From: Oscillospiraceae bacterium
GTDB lineage: Bacteria; Bacillota; Clostridia; Oscillospirales; Acutalibacteraceae
Direction of reading: 5' to 3'
NCBI GenBank assembly: GCA_031267335.1
Contig: JAIRZH010000031.1
Location: forward strand, 1-6,346
Length of the DNA stretch: 6,346 nt
The translations under genes were made by a program, and so were the position numbers. Positions 1-6,165 of this stretch are shown one piece after another (the stretch's first letter is position 1; every line of letters starts with the position of its first letter). The notes beneath the pieces are model-generated. The model did not search any database, was not told the DNA's origin, and saw only the letters and a list, made by a program, of their open reading frames with translations.

Positions 1-118
1 AATTTAATATCATAATCATCATTAATTTTGATATTTATGATTTTATTATTTTATTGCCGTTATTGTGGCTACTAAGTTATGATATCAAAAGGGATTAAAA
101 TAGTCTATGACATTACCA

Positions 119-274
119 ATATTTCTAAGCAATGCAGATTTAACAATAAAATTTTTAAAATTCAAAGCGTGAGGAAAGCAAATACTGACGTATTTAACTG
201 ACGAGCAATACAAAATTTTAAAAATTTTAGTTAAATATGTGCTGCTAAAGAGATATTAGACAAGAACTAAAACT
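119..274 (+). pseudogene. Relic A: decayed transposase 5' fragment (repeat copy 1)
   Basis: This non-coding stretch is repeated, inverted and diverged, at 2705-2862; by eye about four in five bases match over the whole length. Reading from 191 gives Y-L-T-D-E-Q-Y-K-I-L-K-I-L before a stop about 15 codons further on. The other copy has ATG where this one has ACG (188-190). An LTDEQ-type start is typical of the N-terminal ORF of IS5-type transposases, so I infer the remains of an insertion sequence: its left end, leader and first codons. A repeated non-coding element is the alternative. The relic stops exactly where the candidate dapL promoter begins. No terminal inverted repeat or target duplication could be assigned. 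Confidence 0.55.
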
Positions 275-303
275 TGAATCTAAATATATACGTGTTATAT
301 AAT
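274..303 (+). promoter_or_regulatory. Candidate sigma-70-type promoter for dapL
   Basis: A TTGAAT -35 box (274-279) and a perfect TATAAT -10 box (298-303) are separated by 18 bp. This predicts transcription starting near 310 and a leader of about 35 nt before dapL. There is no obvious Shine-Dalgarno sequence in that leader. AT-rich DNA produces such boxes by chance, but the position is right and a TTGAAT -35 also occurs upstream of the kinase operon. Confidence 0.45.
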
Positions 304-344
304 TAAATTTATTAAGTAAAATTTTAAATTCGTATGGTTAAATT

Positions 345-1520
345 ATGGCAAAAATAAATAAAAATTATTTAAATTTAGGAAATAATTATCTTTTTAGAGA
401 AATAGAAGAAAAAGTCCAAAAATTTAATATAAAAAATCCTAATAAAAAATTAATAAATCTCGGAATCGGAGACGTTACTTTACCTATTTGTGATCAAATT
501 TTAAAATCTGCTGTAGAATCCATAAAAGAAATGGGGAAAACCGAAACTTTTAAAGGTTATGGCCCAAATCTTGGATATGAGTTTTTACGTGAAAAAATAA
601 AAGAAAACTATTTTAAATCAGGAATTAATATTAACATAAATGAAATTTTCGTAAGCGATGGTGCAAAATGTGATATTTCAAATATTCTTGATATATTTTC
701 AAAAGAAAACACTTGTCTTATTCCCGACCCTGTTTATCCGGTTTATTCTGATACAAATATTATGATCGGCAACGAAATTATTTATATGGATGCAAATGAA
801 GAAAATAATTTTTTGCCAAAACCAAATTCAAAAACTGCGGATTTAATCTATATTTGTTCGCCGAACAATCCAACCGGAGCTGTTTATACAAAAGAAATGC
901 TTCAAGAATGGGTTGATTTTGCTAATTTAAATAAATCGATTATTTTTTTCGATGCTGCATATGAATCATTTATTTCTTGTGAAAATTTGCCACATAGTAT
1001 CTTTGAAATTCCCGGAAGCAAAACATGCGCTATTGAATTTAAATCTTTTTCTAAATCAGCTGGTTTTACAGGTATTCGATGTGGCTATACAGTGGTACCG
1101 AAAGATCTAATAATAGAAAATGTTTCATTGAATAAACTTTGGAATCGAAGACATTCTACAAAATTTAATGGAGTTTCTTATATAACTCAAAAAATGGCCG
1201 AAGCGATTTTCACTGAAGAAGGTCAAATTCAATGCCAAAAAAATATAAATTATTATAAAGAAAATGCAAAGATAATTGCCAATTCGTTGAAATCCGTAGA
1301 AATGAAATTTTTTGGCGGTTATCATGCGCCTTATGTTTGGTTTAAGTGCCCAAAAAATATGTATTCTTGGGAATTTTTTGATTATTTACTTAAAAATTTG
1401 AATATAATTGGCACGCCAGGTTCAGGATTTGGAAAAAATGGAGAAAAATATATGAGATTTTCATCTTTTGGCAGAAGAGAATATGTTTTGGAAGCTTCAG
1501 AGAAAATTAAGAATCTTTAG
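345..1520 (+). CDS. dapL: LL-diaminopimelate aminotransferase
   Basis: This is a PLP-dependent class I/II aminotransferase (fold type I). In the one-step DapL route it converts tetrahydrodipicolinate plus glutamate to LL-diaminopimelate, feeding lysine and meso-DAP for peptidoglycan in the cytoplasm. The 391 residues are close to the usual length of about 400. Visible motifs are NLGIGDVTLP (38-47), GYGPNLGYEFLREKI (71-85), SDGAKCDISNI (104-114), SPNNPTG (172-178, with the PLP-contacting Asn), FFDAAYESF with Asp203 and Tyr206, SFSKSAGFTGIRCGY with the probable Schiff-base Lys237, and MRFSSFGRR with the carboxylate-binding Arg371. All key residues appear intact. SDGAKCD and SFSKSAGFTG favour DapL over aspartate aminotransferases. 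The ATG at 345 has no clear ribosome-binding site; an ATG at 334 is out of frame. It is probably a single-gene transcript, convergent with the next gene. Confidence 0.95.
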   Translation: MAKINKNYLNLGNNYLFREIEEKVQKFNIKNPNKKLINLGIGDVTLPICDQILKSAVESIKEMGKTETFKGYGPNLGYEFLREKIKENYFKSGINININEIFVSDGAKCDISNILDIFSKENTCLIPDPVYPVYSDTNIMIGNEIIYMDANEENNFLPKPNSKTADLIYICSPNNPTGAVYTKEMLQEWVDFANLNKSIIFFDAAYESFISCENLPHSIFEIPGSKTCAIEFKSFSKSAGFTGIRCGYTVVPKDLIIENVSLNKLWNRRHSTKFNGVSYITQKMAEAIFTEEGQIQCQKNINYYKENAKIIANSLKSVEMKFFGGYHAPYVWFKCPKNMYSWEFFDYLLKNLNIIGTPGSGFGKNGEKYMRFSSFGRREYVLEASEKIKNL

Positions 1521-1687
1521 AATCTGTGTTTAGCAAGATTAAAATATAAATTTTTAGATAATTTTTTTAGTGTCTAATGCCTTATTTTTTTGTGCCTATT
1601 TCTAGTAACGGATACTCCTAAAGAATTAACTAATTTTAGGATAAATTGAAATTTTAAAGTATTTTTTCACAAATTGTTTTATTATTT

Positions 1688-2659
1688 TTATGCTGCTTTT
1701 TCAATATCTTGATTTTGAGAAACATCATTTTTTTCAGTTTTTATTATTATTTTATCATCGATAACAGAAGCAATTATTGAGCCAACTTTTTCTGTAATAT
1801 ATGTCTTAATTTTTAATTTCTCTAGAGTCGATAATGTTTTCGTAGAAGGATATAAAGCAGCTGAATTAAAATATTTACCTGAAGAAATAATTGCAATTTT
1901 TGGATTTACTTTTGATAAAAATGCTTCTGTTGACGATGTGCTGCTTCCATGATGTGCAATTTTTATTATATTCGATTTTAAACTTTCGCCTGAATATAAA
2001 TTTAAAAGATCTTTTTCGGCAGCTTTTTCCATATCTCCTGTTAACAAAAAAGAATGATTTTTATATAAAATTTGCATAACCACAGAGTTATTATTTATAT
2101 TTGTATATTTTTTTGAAGGACCTAAAATTTTAAAGACTACATTATCTATTTTTATAATATCGCCGGATTTAACAAATTTAATTGGTATTTTCATTTTCTT
2201 AAATTTACGAATAATTTTTTTAAAATTTGATTTTTCATGAGAATTAATTCCTGATTTTGCCGTAACTAAATATTTTATAATAAATTTTTTCAATATTTCT
2301 GGCATTTGACCGTAATGATCAGAATGCGGATGCGTTAATACAACAAAATCAAATTTTTTTATTCCTCTTTGATTTAATTTATCTTTAACCGAAGTCGCTG
2401 AATTTTTTTCGGCAGCATCTATTAAAACTGCATGATGGCCAAATCTTACCAAGGCCGAATCCGCTTTACCTACATCAAAAAATTCTATTGAAAAATTTTC
2501 TACAAAACTATTGATATTATCGTTTTTTTTGGTTTCTGGGTTAAAATTATCATAAACTAAAAAACACAAAATCCCGACAAAAAAAATCCAAGATAAAAAA
2601 TTTATTGTTTTAAAATTAAATTTATTAAATTTTGAATTAATATAAAATGATTTTATCAT
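1688..2659 (-). CDS. Membrane-anchored ComEC/Rec2-type metallo-beta-lactamase-fold hydrolase
   Basis: The 323-residue protein has a short basic N-terminus, one hydrophobic segment (about 18-36) and a complete metallo-beta-lactamase domain that should face the outside. Metal-binding and fold motifs in order are FDVGKADS (61-68, the family's DVGQGDS strand), THPHSDHYG (109-117, HxHxDH), NNNSVV (189-194), LLTGDM with Asp209, and AHHGSS (235-240). This pattern matches the C-terminal domain of the DNA-uptake channel ComEC and its stand-alone relatives, which probably act as metal-dependent phosphodiesterases or nucleases. The multi-pass ComEC channel and N-terminal OB domain are absent, so this is not ComEC itself. 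The actual substrate cannot be read from sequence; nucleotide-type phosphodiesters are a family-based guess. No Shine-Dalgarno sequence precedes the ATG. The gene is flanked by relic B upstream and converges on dapL. Confidence 0.88.
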   Translation of the reverse strand: MIKSFYINSKFNKFNFKTINFLSWIFFVGILCFLVYDNFNPETKKNDNINSFVENFSIEFFDVGKADSALVRFGHHAVLIDAAEKNSATSVKDKLNQRGIKKFDFVVLTHPHSDHYGQMPEILKKFIIKYLVTAKSGINSHEKSNFKKIIRKFKKMKIPIKFVKSGDIIKIDNVVFKILGPSKKYTNINNNSVVMQILYKNHSFLLTGDMEKAAEKDLLNLYSGESLKSNIIKIAHHGSSTSSTEAFLSKVNPKIAIISSGKYFNSAALYPSTKTLSTLEKLKIKTYITEKVGSIIASVIDDKIIIKTEKNDVSQNQDIEKAA

Positions 2660-2670
2660 ATATTTTTAAC

Positions 2671-2698
2671 AGTATAACATCTTTAATTTAATTTCAAA
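2671..2698 (-). promoter_or_regulatory. Weak candidate promoter for the metallo-hydrolase gene
   Basis: On the minus strand TATACT (2676-2671) is preceded by TTTGAA (2698-2693) with 16 bp between them. Transcription would begin only a few bases before the ATG at 2659, giving a nearly leaderless mRNA, which agrees with the missing Shine-Dalgarno sequence. Chance occurrence in AT-rich DNA is quite possible. Confidence 0.28.
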
Positions 2699-2704
2699 TT
2701 TATG

Positions 2705-2862
2705 AGTTTTAAATTCTGTCTAATATCTCCAAATCAGCGTATATTTAGTTAAAATTTTTAAAATTCTGTATTACTCGTCAGTTAAATACATCAGTATTTA
2801 TCTTCCACATGCTTTGAATTTTAAAAATTTTATCATAAAATCTGGCAATGCTTAAGAAATAT
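2705..2862 (-). pseudogene. Relic B: decayed transposase 5' fragment (repeat copy 2, inverted)
   Basis: This is the inverted partner of relic A, of equal length within a few bases. The best-kept blocks are the AT-rich leader around 2811-2832 and the block around 2776-2791, which contains GTATTTAACTGACGAG. Read on the minus strand, ATG at 2791-2789 opens M-Y-L-T-D-E followed at once by TAA where relic A has CAA (Gln), then Y-R-I-L-K-I-L. One copy has therefore lost the start codon and the other has gained a stop. Both are dead, and a Y-L-T-D-E-Q-Y-like ancestor can be reconstructed. Similarity to relic A fades beyond about 2862, near AGACCC (2874-2869), which might be the old element end. Confidence 0.55.
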
Positions 2863-2887
2863 CAAACAGGGTCTAAAACTTATTCAA

Positions 2888-2920
2888 ATTAAACTAAAAA
2901 GTTGTATTTCCAAGTTTAAT
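2888..2920 (-). terminator. Possible hairpin terminator after the kinase/transketolase/adaptor operon
   Basis: Eight-base arms, ATTAAACT (2888-2895) and AGTTTAAT (2913-2920), are perfect inverted repeats around a 17-base loop, starting 15 bases beyond the stop codon of the last operon gene. The stem is AT-rich and is not followed by a clean T-tract on the minus strand, so it is only a weak intrinsic-terminator candidate. Confidence 0.3.
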
Positions 2921-2935
2921 GAGAACAAGTTTTTA

Positions 2936-3961
2936 TTATAAAACATATTTGCCATCAAAAATATCGTTACCGTGAATAACAATTTGATCTCCAAAATTCA
3001 TTGCATCAGGATTATCGTATTTTTCGCATATTATAAAATCAGAATTTTCAAATAAAATGTTAATTTTTTTAAAATGCAATTTTTTATGATATTTTATAAA
3101 AACACCAGTACAGCCATTTTTGTTTTGTTTAATAGCTAATTTATTAACTTTAATTCCTTCGATGCGGCGGCTTCTGATTTTTATTTTTTCATGTCTAAAA
3201 TTTATTAAATATTCTGTCATGGGTGCATTTAAAATTATTAAAATATATTCTTCGTTTATTGGAACAAAATGGCAAACATCGAAATTTACAAAATTATTGT
3301 TAAGTTCAAATTTACAAGCGAAACTGTTGTGTCCATATAATTTTTGAGCATCTTCTTTTTTAATTTTACATGCTAATTTGCATTTTTGAGATGTAACAAT
3401 TTTGCCAAGTGAATTTTTCAAACGTTCATGTTCTTCGGTATTATGAATTAAATCAAAATTAAATTCTTTTGTATTATAGCCAAAATTTTCAAATCCATCA
3501 GTAAACGTAGTGAAATAACCTGGATCATCTGCCGAGATTTTTTCTGATAAATTATAAAAATTTTTAGAATTTTTATTAAAAAATTCAAATAAATTTTCGT
3601 TAGATTTTAAACTTCTAATTTTCTTTGTAATATTTTTTTTAAAACTATAAGCATCATCTATATCTTCAAATATGAAACTATTTTCTTTCAGTTCAGGAAT
3701 TTTATCAGAAATTACAGCAATTGTTTCATTGCGAGCTACTTTTGAACCATCATGTAAATTTACATGAACAAACTTTGAATCATAAGTTAAAATTTTTTCA
3801 TCACGAACAGCAAACGCATCAGCTTCAATTAAATCATCAAAAGATATTAATTCAGCATTTTCTGTTTTGACAGTTAAAAAAAACAAATCAAATGCTTTTT
3901 TGGCGAGCACTAATAAAAAAAGCATAACGAAAAAATAAATTAGACTTTTTTTTATTTTCAT
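2936..3961 (-). CDS. HlyD-like single-pass membrane-fusion (adaptor) protein
   Basis: The 341-residue protein has a basic N-terminus, one hydrophobic helix (about 7-29) and an extracytoplasmic remainder. Residues 46-88 (EADAFAVRDEKI...VNLHDGSKVARNETIAVISDK) look like the first half of a lipoyl/biotinyl-like barrel of HlyD-family adaptors. A helical stretch follows, then the motif PGYFTTFTDGFE (147-158), which resembles the returning barrel strand. The C-terminus (268-340: EGIKVNKLAIKQNKNGCTGVFI, then GDQIVIHGNDIFDGKYV) resembles the final adaptor domains. I recognise this as the short HlyD-like protein of Clostridia, whose function is unclear; no transporter lies nearby. Six cysteines (194, 198, 216, 230, 284, 312) fall in the exported part. 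The ATG overlaps the transketolase stop by 4 bases (ATGA), suggesting translational coupling; its own Shine-Dalgarno sequence is weak. Confidence 0.65.
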   Translation of the reverse strand: MKIKKSLIYFFVMLFLLVLAKKAFDLFFLTVKTENAELISFDDLIEADAFAVRDEKILTYDSKFVHVNLHDGSKVARNETIAVISDKIPELKENSFIFEDIDDAYSFKKNITKKIRSLKSNENLFEFFNKNSKNFYNLSEKISADDPGYFTTFTDGFENFGYNTKEFNFDLIHNTEEHERLKNSLGKIVTSQKCKLACKIKKEDAQKLYGHNSFACKFELNNNFVNFDVCHFVPINEEYILIILNAPMTEYLINFRHEKIKIRSRRIEGIKVNKLAIKQNKNGCTGVFIKYHKKLHFKKINILFENSDFIICEKYDNPDAMNFGDQIVIHGNDIFDGKYVL

Positions 3962-4884
3962 CTTTTATTCATAAGCCTTCGGGCATTTTCGACAATATTT
4001 TTTGCCGTTAAACCATAATATTCTTTTAAGAAAGACATATCGCCAACTTGGCCAAATTCATTGTGAATTCCAATTGGTTTTACCATAACAGGAAAATTTT
4101 CACTCAAAATTTCGCTTACAGCTGAAAAAAGACCACCAAAAACATTATGATTCTCAGCAGTAATTGCTCTTTTGGTTTTTCGGACAGAATCAAGAATTGC
4201 TTTTTTATCGATTGGTTTAATTGTATGAATATTTATAATTTCAGAACTGATCCCAAGGTTGTCCAAAATTTTAGAAGCATTTAAACATTCGTGAACCATA
4301 ATCCCAGTACAAAATATTGAAATATCTTCGCCTTTCTTTAAAATATCGGATTTTAAAAGATCAAATTTGTAATTTTCATCAAAAATTTTTGGAGTTTCTT
4401 TACGAAACATTCTTATATAGACAGGGCCATTATAATTTAGAATTTCCAGAATAGATTTTTCAAATTGCACTTCATCACAAGGCTCAAAAATAATTATATT
4501 AGGGATACTTCTTAAAACTCCAATATCTTCAAAACTCATATGAGTTCCACCGTTATGCTCGGCTGCAATTCCAGGATCAAGCCCAAATAACTTAACATTT
4601 TGTTGTGCATAACAAATAGAAATTGCAATTTGGTCACAAATGCGTCGTGTTACGAAAGGCGCAAAAGAAAAAATGCATGGTATAAAACCATATGTGGCCA
4701 TGCCTGCAGCGACGCCTGCCATATTTTGTTCAGCAACACCAACATTGAAACACCGATCTGGAAAAATGTCATTTAATCCAGATAAACCTGCTGCTTTAGC
4801 CAAATCGGCATTAATTATAATAATCTCGGAATTATGGCGCATTATTTTTTCTAGTTCTTTAAATAAAACTTTACGCATTTCCAT
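3958..4884 (-). CDS. Transketolase, C-terminal subunit (split form)
   Basis: This 308-residue protein covers only the pyrimidine-binding and C-terminal domains of transketolase, the normal size for the second subunit of split transketolases. Visible motifs are FNVGVAEQNMAGVAAGMA (46-63) with Glu52, which activates thiamine diphosphate, FSFAPFVTRR (72-81) with the aromatic clamp over the cofactor, AEHNGGTHMSFEDIG (108-122) with substrate-side His115, FEPCDE (133-138), and HTIKPID (220-226) opening the C-terminal domain. Asn111 appears to replace the Asp469 of E. coli transketolase, so the sugar substrate may differ. The N-terminal partner that binds the diphosphate is not in this window, and the protein cannot be catalytic alone. 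A GAGG box sits 8 bases before the ATG, making 4884 a firm start over Met3. The histidine-kinase gene ends 25 bases upstream, and the HlyD-like gene overlaps downstream. Confidence 0.9.
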   Translation of the reverse strand: MEMRKVLFKELEKIMRHNSEIIIINADLAKAAGLSGLNDIFPDRCFNVGVAEQNMAGVAAGMATYGFIPCIFSFAPFVTRRICDQIAISICYAQQNVKLFGLDPGIAAEHNGGTHMSFEDIGVLRSIPNIIIFEPCDEVQFEKSILEILNYNGPVYIRMFRKETPKIFDENYKFDLLKSDILKKGEDISIFCTGIMVHECLNASKILDNLGISSEIINIHTIKPIDKKAILDSVRKTKRAITAENHNVFGGLFSAVSEILSENFPVMVKPIGIHNEFGQVGDMSFLKEYYGLTAKNIVENARRLMNKR

Positions 4885-4892
4885 ATTTTATA

Positions 4893-4896
4893 CCTC
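4893..4896 (-). promoter_or_regulatory. Ribosome-binding site of the transketolase subunit
   Basis: GAGG (within TGAGGT) lies 8 bases before the ATG at 4884 and 14 bases before the next in-frame ATG, so it decides the start. It is one of the two clear Shine-Dalgarno sequences in the window. Confidence 0.7.
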
Positions 4897-4909
4897 ACAA
4901 TTATATAAT

Positions 4910-5677
4910 TTAGAATTTTTTAATATTGGTGCAAGAAACTTCAGGAATAAAAATAGTAAATTCACTGCCTTTTTCAATTTCACTTTCTAACTTTATTTTT
5001 CCGCCGTGAATTTCAAGAATTTTTCGTACATTAAAAAGCCCGAAGCCAAATCCTGTATTATCTGAATGTTCTCGAAAACCACGTTTAAATACATTGCTTA
5101 TATTTTTATGCTTGATTCCTATCCCAGTGTCTTTCACTTTGACCACAATAAAATCGTCTTTGCTGCATGCATCCACAATTACAGTGCCACCGTTTTTATT
5201 ATACTTAATAGCATTCGTTATAAGGTTTGAAGCTACTCTCCAAAATTTAATTTCACTGATTTTTGCAAATAAATTTTCTTCTGAATTGAATTTAATTTTT
5301 ATATTTTCTTTTTCGGCAAAAAAATTTGAACTTCTGCAGATATCTTTAAGCACTTTAACACAATCGGTAGTTTCATCATTAAGATTTTTACTTTCCACTG
5401 ATTCAGATGTTAATTCATCTATCATATGTAAAACCTTTTCGGCTTCTGAATGTATAATTTCAATAAATTCATAATGCGTAGCATCATCTCGTTTAGAAGA
5501 TTCTAACAATTCAGAAAAACCCAAAACAGAAGTTAACGGAATTTTAAGATCATGAAAAATATTCGATAATCTTCGATTTTGTTCCTGCTTTTGCGTTTTT
5601 AATTTCTTATTAAATTTAATAATCAATATAAAAAAAACTAAATTTAAAACAATGCTTAAAATAATCCAAAAATTCAA
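4910..5677 (-). CDS. Small membrane-bound sensor histidine kinase
   Basis: The 255-residue protein has one membrane helix (3-21), a short basic linker, a HisKA dimerisation domain and a HATPase_c domain. Signature boxes are FHDLKIPLTS (41-50) with phospho-acceptor His42, the N box NLITNAIKYN (151-160) with Asn155, the G1 box DTGIGI (183-188), the F box FKRGF (197-201), and the G2 box GFGFGLF (209-215). There is no extracellular sensor, HAMP or PAS domain, so any signal must be sensed in the membrane or through partners. Ile46 occupies the Thr/Asn place of the HisKA phosphatase motif (E/DxxT/N). No response regulator is adjacent. The start is TTG: an in-frame TAG lies four codons upstream, there is no in-frame ATG before Met85, and an AGGA box is spaced 7 bases from the TTG. 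It is first gene of the probable three-gene operon. Confidence 0.9.
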   Translation of the reverse strand: MNFWIILSIVLNLVFFILIIKFNKKLKTQKQEQNRRLSNIFHDLKIPLTSVLGFSELLESSKRDDATHYEFIEIIHSEAEKVLHMIDELTSESVESKNLNDETTDCVKVLKDICRSSNFFAEKENIKIKFNSEENLFAKISEIKFWRVASNLITNAIKYNKNGGTVIVDACSKDDFIVVKVKDTGIGIKHKNISNVFKRGFREHSDNTGFGFGLFNVRKILEIHGGKIKLESEIEKGSEFTIFIPEVSCTNIKKF

Positions 5678-5684
5678 AACATAA

Positions 5685-5688
5685 TCCT
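5685..5688 (-). promoter_or_regulatory. Ribosome-binding site supporting a TTG start for the kinase
   Basis: AGGA (in TAGGAT) ends 7 bases before the TTG at 5677-5675. The nearby ATG at 5682-5680 is only 2 bases from AGGA and reads ATG TTT TGA, so it cannot be the start. Confidence 0.6.
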
Positions 5689-5726
5689 ACTAAAAATTTC
5701 TTGTAAAATTTAAAATGATACCATTA

Positions 5727-5755
5727 ATAGTAAGAAATTTAAAATTTATATTCAA
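5727..5755 (-). promoter_or_regulatory. Candidate promoter of the kinase/transketolase/adaptor operon
   Basis: Reading the minus strand, TTGAAT (5755-5750), a 17-base spacer and TACTAT (5732-5727) form a sigma-70-type promoter with ideal spacing. It predicts a leader of about 43 nt before the TTG start. No operator-like dyad was seen beside it. Confidence 0.45.
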
Positions 5756-5809
5756 TAGGCCTCCACGAAAATTGATTTTAGTATTTAAATATGGTTTAAT
5801 AACATTGGC

Positions 5810-5875
5810 GATAAAAATTTACGCGATATGAAAAACCATTTAGAGATTACAAGATACAGATTTTAAGAGGCTAAT
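5810..5875 (+). pseudogene. Relic C: short transposase 5' fragment, inverted copy of relic D
   Basis: About 65 bases here match the reverse complement of 6061-6123, including the block CAAGATACAGATTTTAAGA and a shared CGATATGAAAAA. Like relic D, it has ATG (5828) near the start of the similarity but no sustained frame afterwards. It looks like the first codons of the same transposase in opposite orientation. Beyond 5875 I see no recognisable continuation, and nothing else coding before relic D. Confidence 0.5.
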
Positions 5876-5958
5876 TTACGTAGATATTATAAATCTGTTT
5901 TACTTTATGCAAAATTAAATAAATTAAAACTGTTTGTGCAGCATTTTTAGGTTAAGGA

Positions 5959-6123
5959 GTATAGTGTTAATTTTGTGTGCCTGCCTCGACGTTTGTGCTT
6001 TTCAGCATATGTTAATCGAAGCTGAGCAACCATCGCATTGTGTTTCTTTTTTTACGCCTATTAACTTCTTAAAATCTGTATCTTGCAATTTGATGGTTTT
6101 TTCATATCGTGTGAATTTTCATC
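5959..6123 (-). pseudogene. Relic D: frameshifted N-terminal fragment of an IS5-like transposase
   Basis: On the minus strand an ATG at 6105 opens M-K-K-P-S-N-C-K-I-Q-I-L-R. The frame is then broken by what look like one small deletion near 6064 (restoring K-L-I-G-V-K-K-E-T) and another near 6040. It resumes at 6039 as a clean 27-codon run containing NAMVAQLRLTYAEKH and KRRGRHTKLTLY, ending at 5959. The pattern I-G-V-K-K-E-T-F, about 20 residues, then R-G-R-x-x-K-L-x-L is that of the N-terminal helix-turn-helix region of IS5-family DDE transposases. The catalytic domain is gone: after 5959 only stops and AT-rich sequence follow. This stretch is also less AT-rich than its surroundings, consistent with later arrival. 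Confidence 0.65.
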
Positions 6124-6140
6124 ACTTGAGTATATATTAT
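6111..6140 (+). promoter_or_regulatory. Weak candidate promoter for the secreted-protein gene
   Basis: TATTAT (6135-6140) lies 18 bases after GTGAAT (6111-6116), about 25 bases before the ATG at 6166. The -35-like part falls inside the 5' end of relic D, so the transposase remnant may have supplied it. The match is modest. Confidence 0.25.
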
Positions 6141-6165
6141 AAAAATTATTTAAATTTAGAGTATC

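Noticed and set aside
1..118. Searched for the tail of an upstream gene or RNA gene.
   Set aside because: No sustained reading frame, tRNA-like fold or recognised motif was seen; it appears to be AT-rich intergenic sequence.
119..344. Possible lysine riboswitch or other leader RNA upstream of dapL.
   Set aside because: Most of this stretch is a repeat that also occurs downstream of unrelated genes (2705-2862), the predicted leader is only about 35 nt, and no riboswitch core was recognised.
1617..1640. Palindrome CCTAAA ... TTTAGG between the convergent dapL and hydrolase genes, considered as a bidirectional terminator.
   Set aside because: The stem is short and AT-rich, has a bulge, and no T-tract follows on either strand, so it is not a supported terminator.
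3958..3961. Possible use of TGA as tryptophan (genetic code 4) in this AT-rich genome.
   Set aside because: Tryptophans in dapL, the hydrolase and the kinase are all TGG, and the transketolase ends at TGA at the expected family length.
4640..4990. Plus-strand open frame of 116 codons.
   Set aside because: It lies opposite the well-supported transketolase and kinase genes and spans their junction; it is a shadow frame.
5094..5474. Plus-strand open frame of 126 codons.
   Set aside because: It is entirely antisense to the kinase catalytic and HisKA domains and encodes a low-complexity hydrophobic product.
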